Positions 41,098 through 48,704 of a stretch of 64,000 bases of DNA are shown here, piece after piece. Position 1 is the first letter of the stretch; every line of letters begins with the position of its first letter. The DNA lies in assembly GCF_014654785.1 (NCBI RefSeq), contig NZ_BNBD01000017.1:1-64000 (forward strand). Direction: 5' to 3'. The notes below the pieces were generated by a model that made no database searches, had not been told where the DNA came from, and saw only the letters and a list, made by a program, of their open reading frames with translations. This DNA comes from Streptomyces mashuensis (GTDB taxonomy: Bacteria; Actinomycetota; Actinomycetes; Streptomycetales; Streptomycetaceae). Made by a program: the position numbers and the translations under genes.

Positions 41098-44000
41098 TCA
41101 CGCGTCCTCCCCGCGGAGGATGCGTTCCAGGGCGGGGCGGTCGGGCAGTCCGGTGGGGCGGACGACGGTGCCGTCGGGGATGTGGACGAAGGCGGCGTCG
41201 ACGGAGGTCAGGGGCAGGTCGTGCTGTTCGGCCCAGGCGAGGCGGTAGATGGCGAGCTGGAGGGGGTCGGGGCCGCCGGGTGTGCCGGGTGGGCCGGGGG
41301 TGGTGCGGCCGGTCTTCCAGTCGACGATCTCGTACCGTCCGGGGTCGTTCTCGTCGCGGTAGACGGCGTCGACGCGGCCGCGGATGAGGCGGCCGGCGAG
41401 GGTGATCTGGACGGGGTGCTCGACGCGGTGGGGTGTGCGGTGGGCGTAGGGCGTGCGGGCGAAGGCTTCCTTGAGGGCTTCGAGGTCGTACGGGTCGGGC
41501 TCGTCGTGCTCGGGTTCGGGCTCGTGCTCGTCGGGGCCGGGGAGGGGCAGGGGGAGGGTGTCGAAGCGGGACTGGAGCCAGGTGTGGAAGCGGGTGCCGC
41601 GGCGGGCGGCGGGCTGGGGCCGGCGGGGCATGGGGCGGGCCAGTTCGCGGGCGAAGGTGTCGGGGTCGGCGGCGAGCCGGACGAGTTCGGAGGCGGTGAG
41701 GGTGGCGGGCAGGGGGACGTCGTGGACGGTGGCGCGGGCGCGGCGGAGTTCGCCGGCGAGGGCGTCGAGGTCGCGGTCCCAGGAGTCGGCGAGGCGGGCC
41801 TCCTCGGGCAGGAGGTCGTCCTCGTCACCGGAGGCGGTCCCGGTTTCTCCGGGCTCGGCCGCTGTGTCGTCGTCCAGGGCGCGGAGGTGGGCGAGGACGG
41901 TGTCGGCGGCGGCGCGGCGGCGGGCGAGGGAGGCGGGGTCGAGGGGCAGGGGCCAGGTGTGGTCCTGGGCGGCTTCGGCGAGGGCGGGGTTCTCCTCGCC
42001 GGGGGCGGGGGCGTCGGCCCAGGTGTCGATCTCGCCGTGGCCGCGTTCGCAGTGGGTGCGCAGGGCGTGGAGGAAGGCGGAGGGGCCGCGGGGCTTCTTC
42101 TGCTGGGGTCCCCACCAGTGGCCGGAGCCGAGCAGCAGGGAGCGGGGGCGGGTGAAGGTGACGTAGCCGAGGCGGAGTTCCTCGGTGTGCTGGTGGTCCT
42201 TGAGGGCGGTTTTGAAGGCGGTGATGCCCTTGCTGTCCCAGGTGGTGATGTCGGGGAGGGTGTCGGCGTCGCCGCGGAGGGCGTGCGGCAGGACCTGGGG
42301 CTGGGCGGTCCAGGCGTCGCGGGCCTGTTCGCTGGGGAAGGTGCGGGCGACGAGGCCGGGGACGGCGACGACGTCCCATTCGAGGCCCTTGGATTTGTGC
42401 GCGGTGAGGATCTTGATGGTGTCCTCGGCGCCGGGCAGGGAGGTGTCGAGGCCTTTTTCGTAGCGCTCGGCGGTGCGGAGGAAGCCGAGGAAGGCGCCGA
42501 GGGTCGCTTCGCCGTCGAGGGCGGCGAAGCCGGCGGCGATGTCGAGGAACCGGGTGAGGGTCTCGCGGCGGCGGGCGGCGAGGGCGTGCGGGGAGGCGGA
42601 CAGTTCGACGTCGAGGCCGGTGGTGGTGAGGACGCGGTGCAGGACGTCCATGAGGGGGTCGCCGAGGCCGCGGCGGAGGTCGCGGAGTTCGCCGGCGAGG
42701 CGGGCGAGGCGGATGCGGGCGTCGCTGGAGAAGGGCAGGCCGTCGTCGGGGGCGGCGTCGGGGGTGAGGAAGGTGTCGAGGGCGTCGGCGAGGGAGATCG
42801 TCTCGGCGGGGTCGGTGCCTTCGACGGCTTCGGCGAGGCGTCGGGCGGGGTCGGTGCCGTCGGGCCGGTGGGGGACGAGGGCGCGGGCGCGGCGGCCGAG
42901 GAGGGCGAGGTCGCGGGGGCCGATGCGCCAGCGGGGGCCGACGAGGAGGCGGACGAGGGAGGCGTTGGCGGTGGGGTCCTGGAGGACGTCGCAGACGGCC
43001 ACCAGGTCGGCGATCTCGGGGAGGTGGAGGAGGCCGGAGAGGCCGACGACCTCGACGGGCAGGTCGTGGGCGACGAGGGCGGCCTGGATCTGGGCGAAGT
43101 CGCCGGCGGTGCGGCAGAGGACGGCGATGCCGGCGGGGCGGGTGCCGGTGCGGACGAGGTGGGCGAGGTGGCCGGCGAGCCACTGGAGCTCGTCGGCGTG
43201 GGTGGGCAGCAGGGCGCAGCGGACGCGGCCGTCGTGTTCGGCGCCGGGGGCGGGGCGGAGGGCTTCGACGCCTTCGTGGCGGGCGCGGAGGGGGGCGGCG
43301 AGGGTGTTGGCGAGGTCGAGGAGGCGGCCGCCGCTGCGGCGGTTCTCGCTGAGGGTGTGGCGGCGGGCGGGGGTGCCGTCGGCGTGGGGGAAGTGGTGGG
43401 GGAATTCGTCGAGGTTGGCGACGGAGGCGCCGCGCCAGCCGTAGATGGCCTGGCAGGGGTCGCCGACGGCGGTGACGGGGTGGCCGGTGCCGTGGCCGAA
43501 GAGGCCGGCGAGGAGGAGGCGCTGGGCGACGGAGGTGTCCTGGTACTCGTCGAGGAGGACGACGGCGTACTGGTCGCGGAGGATGCGGCCGACGTCGGGG
43601 CGGGTGCGGGCGAGGCGGGCGGCGAGGGCGATCTGGTCGCCGAAGTCGAGGAGGTCGCGGGCGCGCTTCTCGGCGCGGTAGGCGGTGACGAGGTCGAGGA
43701 GGTCGAGGCGGGCGCGGGCGGCCTGGGGGATCTTGCGCAGGTCGTCGTTGGTGAGGCGGACGCCGTCGAGGGTGCGCAGCAGTTCCTCGTCGTGGGTGCG
43801 GAGCGCGTCGGGGTCGGTGAGGTGCTCGGCGAGCTCGCCGTCGAGGGCGAGGACGTCGGCGACGAGGTCGGCGAAGGGGCGGGTGAGGGCGGGGTGGGGG
43901 CCGGGCGAGTCGCGCAGGACGCGGGCGGCGAGCTGGTAGCGGGTGGCGTCGGCGAGGAGGCGGGCGGTGGGCTCCAGGCCGATGCGCAGGCCGTGGTCCT

Positions 44001-44382
44001 TGAGCAGCTGGCCGGCGAAGGCGTGGTAGGTGGAGATGCGGGGTTCGCCGCCGGTGTCCTCGGGGTCGCCGCCGGCGGCCGCGGGGCCGGGGTCGTCGCC
44101 GCCGGTGATGCCGGCCTTGGCGAGGGCCTTGCGGACACGGTCGGCGAGCTCGCCGGCGGCCTTGTTGGTGAAGGTGAGGCCGAGGACGCGGTCGGGGGCG
44201 ACCTGGCCGGTGCCGACGAGCCACACGACGCGGGCGGCCATGACGGTGGTCTTGCCGGAGCCGGCGCCCGCCACGATCACCTGCGGGGCGGGCGGCGCCG
44301 TGATGCAGGCCGTCTGCTGCTCGGTGAAGGGGATGCCGAGGAGCTCCTTGAGCTGCTCGGGGTCGGTCAGGCGCGCGGTCAT
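41098..44382 (-). CDS. adnB: Helicase-nuclease subunit AdnB
   Basis: This 1094-residue SF1 helicase joined to a RecB-type nuclease is one half of the AdnAB double-strand-break end-resection motor. Walker A is AGAGSGKT (about 38-45), motif II VLLDEYQDTSVAQR, motif III GDPCQAIYGWRGAS, and TAHKSKGLEWDVV marks motif V. The nuclease domain near residue 1000 has GRVDAVYRD and YEIVDWKTGR, with catalytic Asp and Lys intact. No Fe-S Cys are seen. It follows adnA by 137 bases. The A/B labels rest on Walker A flavour and mycobacterial gene order; the pair as AdnAB is firmer than the individual letters. Confidence 0.9.
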   Translation of the reverse strand: MTARLTDPEQLKELLGIPFTEQQTACITAPPAPQVIVAGAGSGKTTVMAARVVWLVGTGQVAPDRVLGLTFTNKAAGELADRVRKALAKAGITGGDDPGPAAAGGDPEDTGGEPRISTYHAFAGQLLKDHGLRIGLEPTARLLADATRYQLAARVLRDSPGPHPALTRPFADLVADVLALDGELAEHLTDPDALRTHDEELLRTLDGVRLTNDDLRKIPQAARARLDLLDLVTAYRAEKRARDLLDFGDQIALAARLARTRPDVGRILRDQYAVVLLDEYQDTSVAQRLLLAGLFGHGTGHPVTAVGDPCQAIYGWRGASVANLDEFPHHFPHADGTPARRHTLSENRRSGGRLLDLANTLAAPLRARHEGVEALRPAPGAEHDGRVRCALLPTHADELQWLAGHLAHLVRTGTRPAGIAVLCRTAGDFAQIQAALVAHDLPVEVVGLSGLLHLPEIADLVAVCDVLQDPTANASLVRLLVGPRWRIGPRDLALLGRRARALVPHRPDGTDPARRLAEAVEGTDPAETISLADALDTFLTPDAAPDDGLPFSSDARIRLARLAGELRDLRRGLGDPLMDVLHRVLTTTGLDVELSASPHALAARRRETLTRFLDIAAGFAALDGEATLGAFLGFLRTAERYEKGLDTSLPGAEDTIKILTAHKSKGLEWDVVAVPGLVARTFPSEQARDAWTAQPQVLPHALRGDADTLPDITTWDSKGITAFKTALKDHQHTEELRLGYVTFTRPRSLLLGSGHWWGPQQKKPRGPSAFLHALRTHCERGHGEIDTWADAPAPGEENPALAEAAQDHTWPLPLDPASLARRRAAADTVLAHLRALDDDTAAEPGETGTASGDEDDLLPEEARLADSWDRDLDALAGELRRARATVHDVPLPATLTASELVRLAADPDTFARELARPMPRRPQPAARRGTRFHTWLQSRFDTLPLPLPGPDEHEPEPEHDEPDPYDLEALKEAFARTPYAHRTPHRVEHPVQITLAGRLIRGRVDAVYRDENDPGRYEIVDWKTGRTTPGPPGTPGGPDPLQLAIYRLAWAEQHDLPLTSVDAAFVHIPDGTVVRPTGLPDRPALERILRGEDA

Positions 44383-44488
44383 ACGGCAACGCTAACGGGG
44401 TGCGCGGACATCGTCCGGGCTCCGTCCACACCCCCGGTACGACAATCGTCCTGCGCGGCGCCGCCACGGTCCGCCGCGATCATTCGCG

Positions 44489-44530
44489 TCCTCATGCGAC
44501 GATCCTCATGCGGCGATCCTCATTCGATGA
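44489..44530. repeat. Three tandem 14-base repeats at the adnA stop
   Basis: Units at 44489, 44503 and 44517 (TCCTCATGCGACGA and two variants) run head to tail. The third contains the adnA stop codon at 44520-44522, so it spans the coding end. On the coding strand each unit reads ATGAGGA or AATGAGGA. Confidence 0.85.
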
Positions 44531-47500
44531 TCTGCCGGCCCTCGGGCCGTGCCGTGCACGAGGCGCGGAAGGCGCAGTGGGTGCAGTGCTGCCCGGGGCG
44601 GGGCGCGAACCGCTCCTCCAGGACGCGCCCGGCGGCCTCCGCCAGGAGCTCGCCGACCCACTCCCCCTCCAGGGGCTCCTGGGCCTGCACCTTGGGCAGG
44701 GCGTCGCCGCCGTCCTTCTTCGCCGCGCCCTGCCGCAGGTGGACGAGTTCGGCACCGCCGGAGGGCGGCCGGGCGCCGCCGAACAGGTCGTCGACGGCGC
44801 CCTCCTGGACGGCGCGCTGGTAGACGGCGAGCTGCGGGTGGCGTTCGACCTCCTTGCCGGAGGGCGCGTTCTTGCCGGTCTTGAAGTCGACGACGTAGGC
44901 GCGGCCCTGGGAGTCGCGTTCCACGCGGTCCATGGAGCCGCGGATGCGCACCAGGTACTGCTCGGCCTTCAGCGTGACGTCGAAGGGGTGCTCGGTGGCG
45001 ACGGGAACGCGGTCGCGTTCCATGACGTGCCAGCGCAGGAAGCGTTCGAGGGCGGCGCGGGCGTTCTCCTTCTCCTGCGCCGACTTCCACGGCGCGTCGA
45101 AGGCGAGGGCGTCCCACACCGACTCCAGGCGTTCCATGAGCACGGCCAGGTCGGCGGGGGTGCGGCCGGAGGCGACCTCGTCGGCGAGGACGTGCACGAC
45201 GTTGCCGAAGCCCTGGGCGGCGGTGGCGGGGGTGTCGGCCTTGACCTCGCGGCCGAGGAACCACTGGAGGGAGCAGGTGGCGGTGAGCTGGCCGAGGGCG
45301 GAGCCGGAGAGGGCCACGGGCCGGTCGGGGGCGCGCAGCGGCGTGTCGTTGTGCGTGGCGTCGTGCAGGCCCCACCAGCGGTAGGGGTGGGCGGTGGGTA
45401 CGAGGGGGGTGCCCTCCTCGTCGCGGAGCGCGGCGAGCCGGGCCAGGCGGCGGGCGGCGGCGGCGCGCAGCGCGGGCGAGGCGCCGGGGTCGACGGTGGT
45501 GGCGCGGAGCTCGGCGACGAGGGCGGCGACGGCCAGGGGGCGGCGGGGCCGCTGGGTGACGTCGACGGGTTCGGTGCCGAGTTCGGCGAGGAAGCGGGAC
45601 GGCTGGTCGCCGTCCTCGGCGGCGGCCTTGACGGCGGTGACGACGAGGCGTTCGCGGGCGCGGGTCGCGGCGACGTAGAAGAGGCGGCGTTCCTCGGCGA
45701 GCAGCGCGGCGGCGCTGAGGGGTTCGGCGAGGCCGTCGCGGCCGATGCGGTCGGCCTCCAGGAGGGAGCCGCGGCGCCGCAGGTCGGGCCAGAGGCCCTC
45801 CTGTACGCCGGCGACGACCACGAGCCGCCATTCCAGGCCCTTGGAGCGGTGCGCGGTCATCAGCCGTACGGCGTCGGGGCGCACGGCGCGGCGGGTGAGG
45901 GTGTCGGCGGCGATGTCCTGGGCGGCGAGTTCGTCGAGGAAGTTGAGGGCGCCGCGGCCGCCGGTGCGTTCCTCTGCGCGGGCGGCGGTCTCGAACAGGG
46001 CGCACACCGCGTCCAGGTCGCGGTCGGCGTTGCGGCCGGCGGGGCCGCCGCGGTGTGCGGCGCGCTGGAGGCGGCCGGGCCACGGCGTGCCGTCCCACAG
46101 GGTCCACAGGGCGTCCTCGGCGGTGCCGCCGCCGGCGAGGACGGCGCGGGCCCGGTGCAGGAGGGCGCCCAGGCGCTGGGCGGGGCGTGCGTACGCCGGG
46201 TCGTGCGCGTCGAGCCGTGCGGGGTCGGCCAGGGCCTCGGCCACGAGGACGTCGGAGGGGCGCGGGAGGCGCCCCTCCGGTGCCCCGGCGGCCCGCTCCT
46301 CCTCGCGGAGGGCGCGGCCGAGGCGGCGCAGGTCGGCGGCGTCCATCCCGCCGAGGGGTGACGTGAGGAGGGTGAGCGCGGTCTCGGGGGCCAGGGCCCC
46401 GCGGGTCCCCTCCGGGGTGCGGGCCGTCTCCGGGTGCGGGTGCGGGTGGCCCTCCGGGGTGCTGTCCGTCTCCGGGTGCGGGTGCGTCGTGGGCCGCGCC
46501 TTCGGCGCGGGTTCCTCACCCTCCCGCCCGTCCGAATCCGTCTCACGAGCAGGCACCTCAACGCCCTCCGCCGCGACGCCCTCCGCCGCCCACTCCGCCG
46601 CCACGCGCAGTGCCGTCAGCAGGGGGGCCACCGCCGGTTCGTCGCGTAGGGGGATGTCGTCGCCGTCCACCTCCACCGGGACGCCTGCCGAGGTGAGGGC
46701 GCGGCGCAGGGACGGTATCGAGCGGGCGCCCGCGCGGACCAGGACGGCCATCTCGTGCCACGGCACCCCGTCCTCCAGGTGGGCGCGGCGCAGGACGTCG
46801 GCGATGTTGTCGGTCTCCGCGCCGGCCGTCGGGTAGGTGTACGCCTCGACGCGGCCGCCCTCCCGGACGGCCGTCAGCTCCCGGTGGGCCCGGACGGCGT
46901 CGGCGGGGAGCCGGGTGAGGGGCATGCGGCGGGTGAGGAGGCGCGTGGCGGCGAGGAGGGCGGCGCCGGAGCGGCGGGAGGTGGTGAGGACGGCGACGGG
47001 CGCCGGCGTGCCGTCGTGGCGGGGGAAGGCGTGCGGGAAGTCGAGGATGCCGCCGACGTCGGCACCGCGGAACGCGTAGATGGACTGGTCGGGGTCGCCG
47101 AAGGCGACGAGGGTGCGGCCGCCGCCGGCCAGGGCGTGCAGCAGCCGCACCTGCGCGGGGTCGGTGTCCTGGTACTCGTCGACGAACACCGCGTCGTACG
47201 CCCCCGCGAGCCGCGCCGCGACCTCGGGGCGCCCGGCGAGCAGCACGGCGCGGTGCACCAGCTCGGCGTAGTCGAGGACGCCGCGGTGGTCGAGGACGTC
47301 GAGGTACTCGGCGAGGAAGGACGCGGCGGCGGCCCAGTCGGGGCGGCCGGTGCGGCGGGCGAACGAGCCGAGCTCGGTGGGGCCGAGGCCCAGCTCGCGG
47401 GTGCGGGCGAGGACGGCGCGCATCTCGTCGGCGAAGCCGCGGGTGGTGAGGCAGGCGCGCAGGTCGCCGGGCCAGCGGACGCGGCCGCGGCCCTCCTGGT

Positions 47501-47948
47501 CGAGGGCGACCTCGCCGGCGAGGAGCTCGCGCACCATGACGTCCTGCTCGGGGCCGGAGAGCAGCCGCGGCGGTGCGGCGTCGAGGCCGGTGTCCTCGTG
47601 GGCGGCGAGCAGGGCGAGGCAGTAGGAGTGGAAGGTGGTGGCCTGGGGGGCGTGCGCGCCCCCCATTCGCGCCGCCATGCGGTCGCGGAGTTCGACGGCG
47701 GCCTTGCGGCTGAAGGTGAGCACCAGGAGCCGCTCGGGGGCGGTGCCGCGGCGGACGCGCTCGGCGACGGCCTCCACGAGCGTGGTGGTCTTCCCGGTGC
47801 CGGGCCCGGCGAGCACCAGCAGCGGCCCGTGCGCGTGGTCAACCACGGCGCGCTGGCGTGCGTCCAGCTCAGGAAGGGCCACGGGGGCCGGCGGCGTGCG
47901 CAGGAGGCGGTACGCGCCGGCCGGGTGGGAGGACGGGGAGGAGCTCAC
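44520..47948 (-). CDS. adnA: Helicase-nuclease subunit AdnA (Fe-S type)
   Basis: This 1142-residue partner of AdnB has Walker A AGPGTGKTTT (about 47-56), VFVDEYQDTDPAQ and GDPDQSIYAFRGAD helicase motifs and a C-terminal nuclease domain with GSMDRVERD and VVDFKTGK near 1020. A lone Cys in TATCSLQWF (about 887) and three Cys in HCTHCAFRASC near the end form the four-Cys pattern of AddB-type Fe-S nucleases. An insert near 480-540 is a Pro/His/Glu low-complexity stretch with HPHPET twice. The GTG at 47948 gives a sensible start. adnB lies downstream. Confidence 0.9.
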   Translation of the reverse strand: MSSSPSSHPAGAYRLLRTPPAPVALPELDARQRAVVDHAHGPLLVLAGPGTGKTTTLVEAVAERVRRGTAPERLLVLTFSRKAAVELRDRMAARMGGAHAPQATTFHSYCLALLAAHEDTGLDAAPPRLLSGPEQDVMVRELLAGEVALDQEGRGRVRWPGDLRACLTTRGFADEMRAVLARTRELGLGPTELGSFARRTGRPDWAAAASFLAEYLDVLDHRGVLDYAELVHRAVLLAGRPEVAARLAGAYDAVFVDEYQDTDPAQVRLLHALAGGGRTLVAFGDPDQSIYAFRGADVGGILDFPHAFPRHDGTPAPVAVLTTSRRSGAALLAATRLLTRRMPLTRLPADAVRAHRELTAVREGGRVEAYTYPTAGAETDNIADVLRRAHLEDGVPWHEMAVLVRAGARSIPSLRRALTSAGVPVEVDGDDIPLRDEPAVAPLLTALRVAAEWAAEGVAAEGVEVPARETDSDGREGEEPAPKARPTTHPHPETDSTPEGHPHPHPETARTPEGTRGALAPETALTLLTSPLGGMDAADLRRLGRALREEERAAGAPEGRLPRPSDVLVAEALADPARLDAHDPAYARPAQRLGALLHRARAVLAGGGTAEDALWTLWDGTPWPGRLQRAAHRGGPAGRNADRDLDAVCALFETAARAEERTGGRGALNFLDELAAQDIAADTLTRRAVRPDAVRLMTAHRSKGLEWRLVVVAGVQEGLWPDLRRRGSLLEADRIGRDGLAEPLSAAALLAEERRLFYVAATRARERLVVTAVKAAAEDGDQPSRFLAELGTEPVDVTQRPRRPLAVAALVAELRATTVDPGASPALRAAAARRLARLAALRDEEGTPLVPTAHPYRWWGLHDATHNDTPLRAPDRPVALSGSALGQLTATCSLQWFLGREVKADTPATAAQGFGNVVHVLADEVASGRTPADLAVLMERLESVWDALAFDAPWKSAQEKENARAALERFLRWHVMERDRVPVATEHPFDVTLKAEQYLVRIRGSMDRVERDSQGRAYVVDFKTGKNAPSGKEVERHPQLAVYQRAVQEGAVDDLFGGARPPSGGAELVHLRQGAAKKDGGDALPKVQAQEPLEGEWVGELLAEAAGRVLEERFAPRPGQHCTHCAFRASCTARPEGRQIIE

Positions 47949-48119
47949 GTGGATTGCCGGTCCTGGGGGTGTGCGGTGCGGGGTGCGGCCCCCGACGCTA
48001 CGCCAGGGGCAGGGTGGGGCGCAGGGCGTCGCGTGCGGCGTCACCGGTCTCGCGGGGCGTCGTCCGTTCGGGTGTCGTACGGGACGGACGGGGCTGGCGC
48101 CCCGCCCCACCCGGGCCGG

Positions 48120-48494
48120 TCACGTGTGCGGATTCACACCGTCGTCCGCCTCGTCCACGTCGTCCGGGCCGCCGCTCACCCCGTCCCACCGGGCGCGGGC
48201 CAGCGCGATGCGTGGGGGCCCGGCCGCCGTGGTGCGCAGCGGGGTGCCCTCGTCCCGGTAGTGGGCCAGGGCGCGCTGCTCGTGGCCGGGCAGCAGGACG
48301 CCGTCGGCGCGGACGACGCGCCACCACGGCACGGCGGCGCCGTAGAGGGCCATGACCCGGCCGACCTGGCGGGGGCCGCCCTCGCCCAGGTACTCGGCGA
48401 CGTCCCCGTAGGTCATCACGCGGCCGGGCGGGATGTGCTCGGCGACGGTCAGCACCCTCTCCGCGTACTCCGGGTGGCCGGGAAGCTCAGTCAC
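48120..48494 (-). CDS. Alkyltransferase-like DNA-repair protein (ATL, MGMT family)
   Basis: This 124-residue protein has the MGMT DNA-binding fold: VAEHIPPGRVMTYGDVAEYLG as helix-turn-helix region and GRVMA as arginine-finger segment. In place of the methyl-accepting PCHR it has PWWRVVRADG, so the reactive Cys is Trp. Such ATL proteins bind O6-alkylguanine and hand it to nucleotide-excision repair. The last 30 residues are acidic and not conserved. The GTG at 48494 matches the usual start. adnA lies 170 bases downstream on the same strand. Confidence 0.9.
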   Translation of the reverse strand: MTELPGHPEYAERVLTVAEHIPPGRVMTYGDVAEYLGEGGPRQVGRVMALYGAAVPWWRVVRADGVLLPGHEQRALAHYRDEGTPLRTTAAGPPRIALARARWDGVSGGPDDVDEADDGVNPHT

Positions 48495-48704
48495 CCGCCC
48501 ATCTTGCCGCACCCCTCGGACACCACCCGCACCCTCCAGGGCGACGGACACCCGGAGCCGCACCCGGAGCCGGAGCCTCCACAAGATCACTCAGAGTGCG
48601 CCGGGGCGCTACAGGGCGTACGATCCACAGTCCGCGCCCCCGAAATACACCCTGATACCCCCTTGCCCCGCCGGGTCATGCCACCATCTTCCGGGCGGTG
48701 ACAG

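Noticed and set aside
41098..47948. RecBCD or AddAB rather than AdnAB
   Set aside because: Both subunits have helicase and nuclease domains, and the pair lies in the mycobacterial AdnAB context; RecC or AddB-only architectures do not fit.
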